NCBI RefSeq assembly: GCF_001620365.2
Contig: NZ_LQMT02000012.1
Coordinates: 246,112-294,308, forward strand
Direction: 5' to 3'
Length of the DNA stretch: 48,197 nt
From: Amycolatopsis keratiniphila subsp. keratiniphila
GTDB taxonomy: Bacteria; Actinomycetota; Actinomycetes; Mycobacteriales; Pseudonocardiaceae
The notes below the pieces were generated by a model. That model was not told where the DNA came from and did not search any database. It was given only the letters and a program-made list of their open reading frames with translations. Positions 27,756-38,065 of the stretch are shown here, in pieces (the stretch's first letter is position 1; every line of letters begins with the position of its first letter). Position numbers and translations under genes: made by a program.

Positions 27756-28805
27756 ATGACCACTTCCACCCCGACCGGCAGGACCAAGGTCGATCTCACG
27801 GATCCGGCGGACCTGCTCGCCGCGATCCCGTACCTCCTCGGATTCCACCCCGAGGATTCCGTCGTCGTCTTCGGCCTGCGCGGCCCGGGACGGATGAAAC
27901 AAGGCCTCGTCATGCGCGTGGACCTGCCGCCGCCCGGCCTGGAACAAGACCAGGCGCGTGACCTGGCGATCAGGCTCGCCGTGTCCGGTCACACCGGTGC
28001 CACCCTCGCGGTGGTCGGCGGTGGCACCGCGAACAAGGCGGGACGGCCCCCGCGCCGCCGGTTCGTCCGCCGCCTGGAAGCCGCGCTGGCCGAGTACGAG
28101 ATCTCGGTGACGCATTCGGTGTGGGCGCCCCGGATCGCCGCCGACGTGCGCTGGGGCTGCTACCGGGAAAGAACCTGTGGCGGTCTCCTGCCGGATCCTC
28201 GTGACTCGGTGGCCGCCGCGGTCGTCACCGGTGCCGGGCACGTCACCCATACGAGCCGGGACGAGGTCGAGCGGCTCTTCGACCCCGTCGAGCCGGAGAC
28301 CCTCGCCAGACGGGCCGATCTCCTCACCAGGATGGCCGATCCGCCGTGGCGAGGGGCAGATCCCGTCCCGGCCGGAGTCGCCGAGGTGAACGCCGCCCTC
28401 ACCCGTGCCGACGGCGGGGACCGGGTGATCACCGACGACCAGGCCGTCCGGCTGGCCTGGGCGCTTTCCCTGGTCGAGGTCCGTGGCGCCTGCCTGCTCA
28501 CGGCCGTCCCGGCGGATTCGGCGCTCGCCCGCGCGGCGGAGGACCTCTGGCTCACCCTGGCCCGGGAGCTCCCGGCACCCGAAGCGGCCGAGGCGCTCGT
28601 CCTGAAGGCGCACGCCGCCTATGTCCGAGGCGACCTGGCGACCGCCGGGATGGCCTTGGCCAGGGCCGGTGAGGCCGACCCCGGGCACGGGCTGGCGAAG
28701 CTGCTGAGCACGGCCCTCAACGCGATGGTGCCGCCGGCCGACCTGATCGAGGTGGTCCTGCGGCAGCAGGCCGAAGGGCCACCGGAGATCAGGCTCAGAG
28801 CCTGA
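27756..28805 (+). CDS. DUF4192 domain-containing protein
   Basis: A 349-residue cytoplasmic protein of the actinobacterial DUF4192 family. The N-terminal signature is DLLAAIPYLLGFHPEDSVVV at about residues 20-39, and the C-terminus is helical and Ala-rich (about 200-345), including WALSLVEVRGACLL. The function is unknown. The family is widespread in actinobacteria. The start is ATG 27756 behind GGGTGGGGG. It is preceded by two DnaA-like boxes, which would be worth testing as a link to replication. The 164 bp after it hold no gene or hairpin that I can support. Confidence 0.88.
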   Translation: MTTSTPTGRTKVDLTDPADLLAAIPYLLGFHPEDSVVVFGLRGPGRMKQGLVMRVDLPPPGLEQDQARDLAIRLAVSGHTGATLAVVGGGTANKAGRPPRRRFVRRLEAALAEYEISVTHSVWAPRIAADVRWGCYRERTCGGLLPDPRDSVAAAVVTGAGHVTHTSRDEVERLFDPVEPETLARRADLLTRMADPPWRGADPVPAGVAEVNAALTRADGGDRVITDDQAVRLAWALSLVEVRGACLLTAVPADSALARAAEDLWLTLARELPAPEAAEALVLKAHAAYVRGDLATAGMALARAGEADPGHGLAKLLSTALNAMVPPADLIEVVLRQQAEGPPEIRLRA

Positions 28806-28969
28806 TGGCGGAGCTGAGGTTACGTCCGGAAAGTCGCCAGACGCGTGAACCCGCCCGGCCGAAGGCCCCGCTATCGCGGTGGCAGGGCGCCTCGTACGCA
28901 TCCGTGACGTGGACGACCAGGTCGCGCCCTGCCGACGTCGATCGCGGACGCGGGTTCACCAACAGGCAC

Positions 28970-29956
28970 TCAGACGTTCCGGCGGGACCGGGTGAACGCC
29001 CACGCGTCGGCCACGATGCCGTCGAGGTCGGTGCGCTCGGGCTTCCAGCCGAGTTCGTCACCGGCCCGCTCGCTGGAGGCCACGAGCACCGACGGGTCGC
29101 CCGCGCGGCGCGGCGCGACCGCGGCGGGGATCTCGTGACCGGTGGTCCGGCGGCAGGCCTCGATCACCTCGAGCACCGAGAAACCGGTGCCGCTGCCGAG
29201 GTTGTAGATGCGGTGTTCGCCGTCAGCCGCGTGCCGCAGGGCCAGCAGGTGCGCGTCGGCGAGGTCGACCACGTGGATGTAGTCGCGGATGGCGGTGCCG
29301 TCCGCGGTCGGGTAGTCGTCACCGAAGATCTGGATCCGCTCGCGGTCCCCGGTGGCGACCTGGAGCACGAGGGGGATCAGGTGGGTTTCGGTGGTGTGCC
29401 GCTCGCCGAAGGAGCCGTAGGCACCGGCGACGTTGAAGTACCGGAGGCTGACCGCGGCGATGCCGTGGGCGCGCGAGAACGACGTGATCGCGTGGTCGAT
29501 GGCCAGCTTCGTCGCGCCGTAGGTGTTGGTCGGCTGGGTCGGCGCCGTCTCCGGGATGGGGGAGGACTCGGGTTCGCCGTAGGTGGCCGCGGTGGAGGAG
29601 AACACCAGCCGCTTCGTGCCGTGGTCGCGCATCGCTTCGAGCAGGCGGAGCGAGGTCAGGACGTTGCCTTCCCAGTACTTCGCCGGATCCGTCATCGATT
29701 CGCCGACCAGCGACTTGGCGGCGAAGTGGAGGACACCGTCGAAGCCGTCGCCGAGCAGGCGCCCGGCGACCTCGGCGGCGTCGCCCTCGACGAAGGTCGC
29801 GTCCGGGTGCACCGCGTCGGCGTGCCCGGTGGAGAGGTCGTCGACCACGGTGACGTCGTGCCCGGCCTCGATGAGGCGGGCCGCGCAGACACTGCCCACA
29901 TAACCGGCTCCGCCCGTCACCATCAGCTTCAGGGTCTTGGTCGGTTCGTCGGTCAC
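28970..29956 (-). CDS. galE: UDP-glucose 4-epimerase GalE
   Basis: A 328-residue short-chain dehydrogenase-fold enzyme converting UDP-galactose to UDP-glucose (Leloir pathway) and feeding cell-wall galactose. The NAD-binding TGGAGYVGS is near residue 14, and the catalytic YxxxK is in [11 protein letters not shown]. The start is GTG 29956 with GAAAGGCG upstream; the 19 upstream codons to 30013 are not typical of the family. It lies 84 bp after galK on the same strand and so is downstream of ideR. Confidence 0.95.
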   Translation of the reverse strand: MTDEPTKTLKLMVTGGAGYVGSVCAARLIEAGHDVTVVDDLSTGHADAVHPDATFVEGDAAEVAGRLLGDGFDGVLHFAAKSLVGESMTDPAKYWEGNVLTSLRLLEAMRDHGTKRLVFSSTAATYGEPESSPIPETAPTQPTNTYGATKLAIDHAITSFSRAHGIAAVSLRYFNVAGAYGSFGERHTTETHLIPLVLQVATGDRERIQIFGDDYPTADGTAIRDYIHVVDLADAHLLALRHAADGEHRIYNLGSGTGFSVLEVIEACRRTTGHEIPAAVAPRRAGDPSVLVASSERAGDELGWKPERTDLDGIVADAWAFTRSRRNV

Positions 29957-30040
29957 GTTCGCGCCTTTCTGCTGCGGATGCGGTCGCGGCCCAGTGTCCT
30001 CGCCCCCGGGCACGCTGCGCGCCCGGGGGTGGTGCGGCGG

Positions 30041-31218
<1,178 letters not shown>

Positions 31219-31222
<4 letters not shown>

Positions 31223-31911
31223 CTGGCCTGCGCCAGCACGGCGTGCAACGCCGAGACGGGCACCTGCGCGGTGCTGGTCCCGCCGGTGACCTCGATGGTC
31301 CCGCCGGGCGCCGTCTTGCCGACCTTCACCCGGCTGCCGGGCACGATGCCGACCGACTTGAGCTCCGTCATCAGCGTCTCGTCCAGCTGCACGTGCTCGG
31401 CGATACGGCGGATCTCGACCTCGCCGCCACCCATGCGGGCGAACTCGTCGAGCCGCACGAGGTCGGCCTCGGCGGGCGGGGCGGGATCGCCGTCACCGAG
31501 CTTGTCCAGCCCCGGGATCGGGTTGCCGTAGGGCGACGTGGTGGGGTGGTCGAGCAGCTTGACCAGCTTGCGCTCGACGGCCTCGCTCATCACGTGTTCC
31601 CAGCGGCAGGCCTCGTTGTGGACGTGCTCCCATTCCAGGCCGATGACATCGACCAGGAGGCGCTCGGCCAGCCGGTGCTTGCGCATGACCGCGATGGCGA
31701 GTTCGCGACCGTGCTCGGTCAGCTGCAGGTGCCTGTCGTCCGCGACCACGACCAGTCCGTCGCGCTCCATCCTGGCGACGGTCTGGCTCACGGTCGGGCC
31801 GCTCTGCTGCAGCCGCTCCGCGATCCGGGCCCGCAGCGGGACGACACCTTCTTCTTCGAGCTCGTAGATGGTACGCAAGTACATCTCTGTGGTGTCGATG
31901 AGATCGTTCAC
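31219..31911 (-). CDS. ideR: Iron-dependent repressor, IdeR/DtxR family
   Basis: A 230-residue metalloregulator very similar to M. tuberculosis IdeR. The winged helix is at residues 1-70 ([18 protein letters not shown], then [20 protein letters not shown]). The dimerisation and metal domain is at about 75-140, with the metal-ligand stretch [14 protein letters not shown] and [13 protein letters not shown]. The SH3-like domain is at about 155-228. Bound to Fe(II), such proteins repress siderophore and iron uptake genes. The GTG at 31911 gives the family N-terminus; in-frame ATGs lie further upstream. It is first in an operon with galK and galE. Confidence 0.93.
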
Positions 31912-32046
31912 GCTGTCCCCTTCGTCCGCGTTGCTCATCGTAGTCGCTGGCACCGACAGCGACGCAGGCGTGGGGAGAACAAGCGCCGAGGCGGGAAAAG
32001 TCCCCCAAGCTGGGCATGGAGCCGTGTGTCACGGGAAGATGGGCCC

Positions 32047-32895
32047 ATGCGCCCCATGATCACCACCAGCGAACTCGCCGAGCAGCTCTCCGGGCCGGAA
32101 TCCGCACGCTCAGTAATCCTCGACGTCCGCTGGCGGCTCGCCGGGCCGCCCGGCGCCGATTCCTACCGCGAGGCACACCTCCCGGGCGCGGTGTACGTCG
32201 ATCTCGACACGGCGCTCGCCGGGGAGCCGGGGGAGGGCGGCCGTCACCCGCTGCCCGAACCGGAGACGCTGCAGCGGCATCTGCGGGCGGCCGGCGTCCG
32301 CGCCGGTCACCCGGTGGTGGTCTACGACGACTCCGACGGTTCGGTCGCGGCCCGGGCGTGGTGGCTGCTGCGCTGGGCCGGGCACACCGAGGTCGCCGTG
32401 CTGGACGGCGGGTTCGCCGCGTGGGCCGGGGAAGAGCGCCCGCTCACCGACGAGGTCCCGTCCCCCGAGGAGGGCGACATCGTCGTCGAGCCTGGCGGCA
32501 TGCCGGTGCTCGACGCGGCCGAGGCCGCCACGCTCGCCAGGGACGGGCTGCTCTTCGACGCGCGGGCGCGGCCGAGGTACGCGGGGGAGACCGAGCCGAT
32601 CGACCCGCGCGCCGGGCATATCCCCGGCGCGGTCAACGCGCCCTTCTCCGGGCACGTCGGGGAGGACGGCCGCTGGCGGGACGCCTCGGAGCTGGCCGAG
32701 CGGTTCGAGGGGCTCGGCGTGGCCCCGGAGACACCGGTCGGTGTCTACTGTGGATCGGGCGTCACCGCCTCGTCGGTCGTGCTCGCGCTGGAGGTCGCCG
32801 GTCACCCGGAGCCGGCCGCGCTGTACGCGGGTTCGTGGTCGCACTGGTCCCGCGATCCGGAGCGCCCGGTGGCCACGGGGGATCTGCCCGGCTGA
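32047..32895 (+). CDS. Sulfurtransferase (3-mercaptopyruvate type), two rhodanese domains
   Basis: A 282-residue protein with tandem rhodanese domains: an inactive N-terminal one (about 10-130, ILDVRWRLAGP) and a catalytic C-terminal one (about 155-275). The active Cys lies in YCGSGVTASS. CGSGVT is the loop of mercaptopyruvate sulfurtransferases, whereas thiosulfate enzymes have CRKGVT. The role is cyanide detoxification or sulfur transfer from mercaptopyruvate. ATG 32047 is chosen; ATG 32056 is possible. It is divergent from ideR. Confidence 0.92.
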   Translation: MRPMITTSELAEQLSGPESARSVILDVRWRLAGPPGADSYREAHLPGAVYVDLDTALAGEPGEGGRHPLPEPETLQRHLRAAGVRAGHPVVVYDDSDGSVAARAWWLLRWAGHTEVAVLDGGFAAWAGEERPLTDEVPSPEEGDIVVEPGGMPVLDAAEAATLARDGLLFDARARPRYAGETEPIDPRAGHIPGAVNAPFSGHVGEDGRWRDASELAERFEGLGVAPETPVGVYCGSGVTASSVVLALEVAGHPEPAALYAGSWSHWSRDPERPVATGDLPG

Positions 32896-32928
32896 CCCGC
32901 GGAACGGCGCACGAGCCGCGTTCGGGCA

Positions 32929-33096
32929 CTGGTGCCCTGCGTCGGAAATCCGGCGCGTATCCCGGCGGCCCAGCTTCCCGACGGCCGCGTCGCCGGTTCG
33001 CCCGAGTACGACCCGGTACGAGGACGAACCGGCGCCTTGCCGTCGGAAACCTGGATCCACCGGGATAAGCACCGTATTTCCGGCGCAGGGCACTAG
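32929..33096. repeat. 168-bp imperfect palindrome
   Basis: Two 81-base arms (32929-33009 and 33016-33096) are reverse complements at about 80 percent by hand alignment, around the six-base loop GACCCG. They fill nearly the whole gap between the sulfurtransferase and acuC, and the right arm ends at the acuC -10 element. Both strands translate to a related peptide containing ALRRK(S/Y)GAYPGG, which reflects the symmetry. No known ncRNA or MITE family was recognised. Confidence 0.85.
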
Positions 33097-33099
33097 AGT
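33094..33099 (+). promoter_or_regulatory. Likely -10 element of acuC, leaderless
   Basis: TAGAGT ends seven bases before the acuC ATG, so transcription would begin at or next to the start codon. No Shine-Dalgarno is present. The hexamer lies at the outer edge of the long palindrome. Confidence 0.45.
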
Positions 33100-33106
33100 T
33101 CGGACC

Positions 33107-34279
33107 ATGCGAGCACCGGCCGTCGTATGGGACTCCTCGCTGCTGGGTTACGACCTCGGCGGCGAGCATCCGTTCAATCCGGTGCGGCTCGAACTGACCA
33201 TCCGGCTCGCCACCGAACTCGGCGTGCTCGACGGGGTCGAACTGCTGATCCCCGGCCCGGCGGGCGAGGACGAGTTGCGCCGCGTGCACCTCGGCGAGTA
33301 CATCGAGGCCGTCCGGCAGGCGCCGATGACCGGTGCCGACTTCGCGCACGGGCTCGGCACCGAGGACAACCCGGTGTTCACCGGGATGCACGAGGCTTCC
33401 GCGCTGGTCGTCGGGTCGACGCTGCTGGCCGCGCGGAAGATCGCCGAGGGCGAGGCGACCAGGGCGGTGAACATCGCCGGCGGGCTGCACCACGCGATGC
33501 CGGGCAAGGCGTCGGGCTTCTGTGTCTACAACGACTGCTCGGTGGCGATCTCGTGGTTGCTGGACCACGGCTTCGAGCGCGTCGCGTACGTCGACACCGA
33601 CGTCCATCACGGCGACGGTGTGCAGACGGCGTTCTACGACGACCCGCGGGTGCTGACCGTTTCGCTGCACCAACACCCGTTCACGCTGTGGCCGGGTACG
33701 GGCTACTCGGCGGAGATCGGCAAGGGTGGGGCCGAGGGCACCTCGGTCAACCTGCCGCTGCCGCCCGGCACCCGTGACGGTGGCTGGCTGCGGGCGTTCG
33801 AGGCGGTGGTGCCGTCGCTGCTGGAGCAGTTCCGGCCGCAGATCCTCGTCACCCAGTGCGGCGTCGACTCGCACGAGGAAGACCCGCTGGCGGATCTCTC
33901 GCTCTCCGTGGACGGCCATCGCGCGATCTACCGGCGGTTGCGCGAACTGGCCGAGACGCACACCGGCGGCCGCTGGCTGGCCGTGGGCGGCGGTGGCTAC
34001 CAGCTGATCCGGGTGGTGCCGCGGTCCTGGACCCATCTGCTCGCCACCGTGCTCGACCGCGACGTCGACCCGGCGACGTCGCTGCCGCCGAACTGGGTCG
34101 CGTCGATCACCAGGGCGGCGCCGAAGGCCGAGATCCCGCCCGGCATGTCCGACGACCGCGACACCGCCTTCGTCCCCTGGGGGGACGGAGAGGACGAGCC
34201 GGTGGACATCGCCATCCGCGACACCCGCCGCGCGATCTTCCCCCTGCACGGCCTCGATCCGGACGATCCGAGGGACTGA
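33107..34279 (+). CDS. acuC: AcuC-type class I protein deacetylase
   Basis: A 390-residue zinc-dependent histone-deacetylase-fold enzyme. Key stretches: NIAGGLHHAMPGKASGFC with the active-site His pair, FCVYNDCSVAI, VDTDVHHGDGVQ containing the Asp-His metal ligands, and CGVDSHEEDPLADL with the third Asp. AcuC of Bacillus removes acetyl groups from acetyl-CoA synthetase. Here a Pat-type acetyltransferase gene follows within 2 bp, which supports the same role in reversible lysine acetylation. Confidence 0.94.
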   Translation: MRAPAVVWDSSLLGYDLGGEHPFNPVRLELTIRLATELGVLDGVELLIPGPAGEDELRRVHLGEYIEAVRQAPMTGADFAHGLGTEDNPVFTGMHEASALVVGSTLLAARKIAEGEATRAVNIAGGLHHAMPGKASGFCVYNDCSVAISWLLDHGFERVAYVDTDVHHGDGVQTAFYDDPRVLTVSLHQHPFTLWPGTGYSAEIGKGGAEGTSVNLPLPPGTRDGGWLRAFEAVVPSLLEQFRPQILVTQCGVDSHEEDPLADLSLSVDGHRAIYRRLRELAETHTGGRWLAVGGGGYQLIRVVPRSWTHLLATVLDRDVDPATSLPPNWVASITRAAPKAEIPPGMSDDRDTAFVPWGDGEDEPVDIAIRDTRRAIFPLHGLDPDDPRD

Positions 34280-34281
34280 AC

Positions 34282-36975
34282 ATGGCCAGTGAGGACACCA
34301 AGCGCGACCCCTACGACTACCCGCGTGAGTGGGAGGCCGACGTCCTGCTCTCCGACGGCGGCACGGTGCACCTGCGCCCGGTGATCCCGAGCGACGCCGA
34401 CGGGCTGGTCGCCTTCCACGGCCGGCTGTCCGAACGCACCCGGTACTTCCGGTACTTCGGTGCCTATCCGCGGATCCCGCAGCGCGACCTCGAACGGTTC
34501 TCCGTCGTCGACCACCACGACCGGGTCGCGTTCGTCGCGTTGCTGGGCGACGACATCGTCGCGGTCGGCCGGTACGAACGGCTCGAACAGGGACCGTCGG
34601 CCGAGGTCGCGTTCGTCGTCGACGACGCCCACCAGGGCCGCGGGCTCGGGTCGATCCTGCTGGAGCATCTGGCCGCGGCCGCCTCGGAATCCGGGCTGCG
34701 CCGCTTCGTCGCCGAGGTGCTCGCCGAGAACGCGGGCATGGTCCGGGTGTTCCGTGACGCGGGCTACCAGGTCAGCCGCGAGATCGAAGAAGGCGTGCTG
34801 CACCTGGAGTTCGACATCGACCCGACCGAGGAGTCGCTCGCGGTCGCCCGTTCCCGGGAGCAGGCCGCGGAGGCCCGCAGCGTGCACAACCTGCTGCATC
34901 CGAAGTCGGTCGCGGTGATCGGCGCGTCCACCGATCCGACGAAGATCGGCTACGTCGCCCTGACCAACCTGCTCAGCGCCGACTTCGCCGGCACGGTCTA
35001 CCCGGTCAACCCGGAGCACAAATCCGTCCGCGGTGTCCGTGCCTATCCGTCCGTCGTGGACATCCCGGAAGACGTCGACCTCGCGCTGGTCGCCGTCCCC
35101 GCCGAGGCCGTCGAGTCCGTTTTGGACGGTGCGCTGGCCAAGGGGGTCAAGACCCTCCTGATCGTCTCCGGCGGGTTCGCCGAGGCCGGGCCGCACGGGC
35201 TGCACGCGGAACTGAGGCTGGTCGGGGAAGCCAGGGCGCACGGAATGCGCGTCGTCGGCCCGAACGCGCTGGGTGTGCTCAACACCGACGCCTCGGTCCG
35301 GCTCAACGCCACCCTCGCGCCCCGGCTGCCCGCGCGTGGCCGCACCGGGTTCTTCTGCCAGTCCGGCGCGCTGGGCACCGCGATCCTGGCCGACGCCGAA
35401 GCACGCGGCCTCGGGCTTTCCACCTTCGTCTCGGCGGGGAACCGGGCCGACGTCTCGGGCAACGACCTGCTCCAGTACTGGGAGACCGATCCGGCGACCG
35501 ACCTCGTCCTGCTGTACCTGGAATCGTTCGGCAACCCGCGCAAGTTCGCGCGGCTCGCGCGGCGGCTGGCGCGGACGAAGCCGGTGGTGGCGGTGAAATC
35601 CGGCAGGCACGCCGTCCGCCCGCAGCTCGCCGCGACCTCGGCGGAGGTCGACGAGTCCAGCGTCCAGGCCCTGTTCGAGCAGGCGGGCGTCGTCCGCGTC
35701 GACACCCTCGCGCAACTCTTCGACACCGCGCTGGTCTTCGCCCACCAGCCGCTGCCCGCCGGCCCGCGGATCGCCATCGTGGGCAACTCCAGCGCCATCG
35801 GGCTGCTCGCCGCCGACACCGCGCGGGCACACGGTCTCCGGCTGACCGCCGATCCGGTCGACGTCGGGCCGCAGGCGAGCCCGGAGGAATTCGCCGCCGC
35901 CGTGCGCGAGGCGCTCAACTCCCCGGAGACCGACGCGCTCGTCGTGGTCTTCGTGCCGCCTCTGGCGATCCCCGGCACCGCCTACGCCCGTGCGCTGCGA
36001 GAAGCCGTGGTCGAGATGGACAAGAACAAGCCGATCGTGTCGACCTTCCTCGCCGTCGAGGGTGTGCCGGACGAGCTGGCCGTGCTGTCGGAGGACGGCG
36101 TGCCGACGCGGGGTTCGGTCCCGTCGTACCCGAGCCCGGAACGCGCGGTGAACGCGCTCGCGCGGGTCGTGCGCTACGCCGCCTGGCGGCAGCGGCCGCA
36201 GGGCAACCTGGTGCGGCCCGCCGGCCTGCACGCCGAGCAGGCGCAGGTGATCGTCGGCGAACTGCTGGCGGCCGAGGACGGCAAGACCACGCTGCTCTCC
36301 GACGACGACGTGGTCCGGCTCCTGGGCTGCTACGGCATCGACGTCGTCCCGTTCCGGGTCGTGACGTCCGCGGACGAAGCGGTGAAAGCGGCCAAGGACC
36401 TGGGCTTCCCGGTCACCCTCAAGGCCGTCGACGAACGGCTGCGCGGCAGGCCGGACCTCGCCGGGGTGCGGCTCGATCTGTCCTCTGTGGACGGAGTGCG
36501 CCGGGCGTACCTCGACCTGCGGGAGATCTCCGGCGACGACGACGTCTACGTCCAGCGGATGGCGCCCAAGGGGCTGTCCTGCGTGATCGGGCTGCAGGAC
36601 GACCCGTCGTTCGGCACGCTCGTGTCGTTCGGGCTCTCCGGTCTGGTCAGCACGCTGCTGGGGGACCGGGCCTACCGCGCCGTCCCGCTGACCGACGTCG
36701 ACGCAGCCACCCTGCTGCGCGAACCGCGGACGTCACCGCTGCTCACCGGCTACCGCGGCGACGAACCGGCGGATCTGGCCGCGCTCCAGGACATCGTGCT
36801 GCGCGTCGCGGCGCTCGCCGAGGACAACCCCGAGGTCCGGTCGATGACGCTCGACCCGATCCTCGCCTCGCCGGACGGCGCTTTCGTGGCCAACGCCCGG
36901 ATCGTGCTCGGCCCGCCACCGTCCCGTCCCGACACCGGGCCGCGACGGCTGCGGCCGATCAACGCCCCTGCTTGA
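34282..36975 (+). CDS. Pat-type protein lysine acetyltransferase (GNAT + NDP-forming acyl-CoA synthetase)
   Basis: An 897-residue multidomain protein. The N-terminal GNAT acetyltransferase (about 20-180) has the acetyl-CoA loop HQGRGLGS. The NDP-forming acyl-CoA synthetase-like part contains the CoA-binding domain (about 200-330, PKSVAVIGAS), ligase-like domains (about 340-640, CQSGALGTAI) and an ATP-grasp domain (about 670-880, FPVTLKAVDERL). This GNAT-first order matches the Streptomyces lividans PatA type, whereas Salmonella Pat has GNAT last. It acetylates acyl-CoA synthetases to switch them off. It follows acuC by 2 bp. The synthetase part is usually non-catalytic and sensory. Confidence 0.92.
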   Translation: MASEDTKRDPYDYPREWEADVLLSDGGTVHLRPVIPSDADGLVAFHGRLSERTRYFRYFGAYPRIPQRDLERFSVVDHHDRVAFVALLGDDIVAVGRYERLEQGPSAEVAFVVDDAHQGRGLGSILLEHLAAAASESGLRRFVAEVLAENAGMVRVFRDAGYQVSREIEEGVLHLEFDIDPTEESLAVARSREQAAEARSVHNLLHPKSVAVIGASTDPTKIGYVALTNLLSADFAGTVYPVNPEHKSVRGVRAYPSVVDIPEDVDLALVAVPAEAVESVLDGALAKGVKTLLIVSGGFAEAGPHGLHAELRLVGEARAHGMRVVGPNALGVLNTDASVRLNATLAPRLPARGRTGFFCQSGALGTAILADAEARGLGLSTFVSAGNRADVSGNDLLQYWETDPATDLVLLYLESFGNPRKFARLARRLARTKPVVAVKSGRHAVRPQLAATSAEVDESSVQALFEQAGVVRVDTLAQLFDTALVFAHQPLPAGPRIAIVGNSSAIGLLAADTARAHGLRLTADPVDVGPQASPEEFAAAVREALNSPETDALVVVFVPPLAIPGTAYARALREAVVEMDKNKPIVSTFLAVEGVPDELAVLSEDGVPTRGSVPSYPSPERAVNALARVVRYAAWRQRPQGNLVRPAGLHAEQAQVIVGELLAAEDGKTTLLSDDDVVRLLGCYGIDVVPFRVVTSADEAVKAAKDLGFPVTLKAVDERLRGRPDLAGVRLDLSSVDGVRRAYLDLREISGDDDVYVQRMAPKGLSCVIGLQDDPSFGTLVSFGLSGLVSTLLGDRAYRAVPLTDVDAATLLREPRTSPLLTGYRGDEPADLAALQDIVLRVAALAEDNPEVRSMTLDPILASPDGAFVANARIVLGPPPSRPDTGPRRLRPINAPA

Positions 36976-37396
36976 GCTCCCACTCTTGGGGCGCGCGGGC
37001 CGCGAGGTCCTCGTCGTGATGGGTGAACGTCGCGATATCGCCCCGGATGGTGTTGTGGAACGCGACGATCCGCCCGTCACGGACGAGTTTCGTCTGCACC
37101 GCCTGTTTCTCCCCGGCGAGGGGGCCGGCGGGGATGGTCAGCACGGTCGCGGTGTGCACGAGGTCGAACCCGCCGCCGAGCGGGCGGCTCGACACCTGGC
37201 GGATCCGCAGCGTGCTTCCCCGGTAGATGGTGTCGAAGATGTTCTGGCTCTCGCGCGCGATCGTCGCGCGGCCGCGCTGGATCCGGCCGACGACGTCGAC
37301 GAAATCCGCGTCCTCGGCGAAGTTCGCCGCCCACGCCTCGCCGTCGCCCGCGTTCCAGGCACATTCCAGTGCGGTGATGATCTCCTCGGTGGTCAT
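36959..37396 (-). CDS. SnoaL-like / SgcJ-EcaC family protein
   Basis: A 145-residue protein of the NTF2-like superfamily. The start MTTEEIITALECAWNAGDGE and the pattern WAANFAEDADFVDVVGRI fit SgcJ/EcaC and SnoaL-like enzymes or binding proteins. Many members are uncharacterised. ATG 37396 follows a perfect AGGAGG. It is divergent from a TetR gene with paired 11-bp repeats between, so it is probably that regulator's target. Its end overlaps the convergent acetyltransferase by 17 bp. Confidence 0.82.
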   Translation of the reverse strand: MTTEEIITALECAWNAGDGEAWAANFAEDADFVDVVGRIQRGRATIARESQNIFDTIYRGSTLRIRQVSSRPLGGGFDLVHTATVLTIPAGPLAGEKQAVQTKLVRDGRIVAFHNTIRGDIATFTHHDEDLAARAPQEWELKQGR

Positions 37397-37410
37397 CGCT
37401 ATCCTCCTGT

Positions 37411-37441
37411 AACAACGATCCATTATTTAGAACAACGTTCC
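37411..37441. promoter_or_regulatory. Paired 11-bp repeats, probable TetR operator
   Basis: AACAACGATCC (37411-37421) and AACAACGTTCC (37431-37441) are direct repeats exactly 20 bp apart, two helical turns, surrounding an AT-rich stretch ATTATTTAG that could contain the promoters. They lie between the SnoaL-like gene and the TetR gene. Confidence 0.5.
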
Positions 37442-37459
37442 AACTTTCGAGGAGCATAC

Positions 37460-38065
37460 ATGTCGGCGGACCTTCCCGGCATCGTCCGGTTGCGCGATCG
37501 GCGTGAGGCGCTGACGCTGCGCACGATCCTGACGGCGGCCCGCGGCCTGTTCGCCGAGCGTGGGTACGCGCGGACGCCGATCCGCCTCATCGCCCAGGAA
37601 GCGGGGGTCGCCCCGCAGACCATCTACGCGCACTTCGGGTCGAAGGCCGGTGTCCTCGGCGGTCTCGTCGACCTCCTCGACGACGAGGCCGGGATTCCCG
37701 ACCTCGTCGCCGAGGCGCAGCGGACCGAGGATCCGGTCGCGCTGCTCGGCCTGCTGGCCACGGTCGCCCGCCAGGTCCGGGAACGCTGCGGGGACATCGT
37801 CGCGATGCTGAGCTCCGGTGCCGCCGTCGATCCGGACATCGCCGCGACCCAGGCGGAGGGCGCGCGGCGCAACCGGCTCGGCGTCGAGATGGTCATGGAC
37901 CGCGTCCGGAAGAGCGGCCGCAGCCTGGCGCCGAGGGCCACGGACATCGCCGTGGCGCTGATGAGCGCCGACGTCCACACCAGCCTCGTCGCCGAGGCCG
38001 GGTGGAGTCACGACGACTACGAAGCCTGGCTCAAGGAGACCTTGGTCGCGTCGCTGCTTCGGTGA
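37460..38065 (+). CDS. TetR-family regulator
   Basis: A 201-residue TetR protein with the helix-turn-helix at about residues 18-62 (ILTAARGLFAERGYARTPIRLIAQEAGV, then IYAHFGSKAGVLG as separate segments) and a C-terminal sensing domain. ATG 37460 follows GAGGAG. It is divergent from the SnoaL-like gene and shares the direct-repeat operator with it. Its 3' end overlaps the convergent hydrolase gene by 49 bp, a large overlap that still leaves both frames intact. Confidence 0.88.
   Translation: MSADLPGIVRLRDRREALTLRTILTAARGLFAERGYARTPIRLIAQEAGVAPQTIYAHFGSKAGVLGGLVDLLDDEAGIPDLVAEAQRTEDPVALLGLLATVARQVRERCGDIVAMLSSGAAVDPDIAATQAEGARRNRLGVEMVMDRVRKSGRSLAPRATDIAVALMSADVHTSLVAEAGWSHDDYEAWLKETLVASLLR

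Noticed and set aside
36975..37396. Reading the region after the acetyltransferase as a plus-strand gene
   Set aside because: The minus-strand SnoaL-like protein has a perfect ribosome site and a coherent fold pattern; the plus frame is Arg/Pro-rich.
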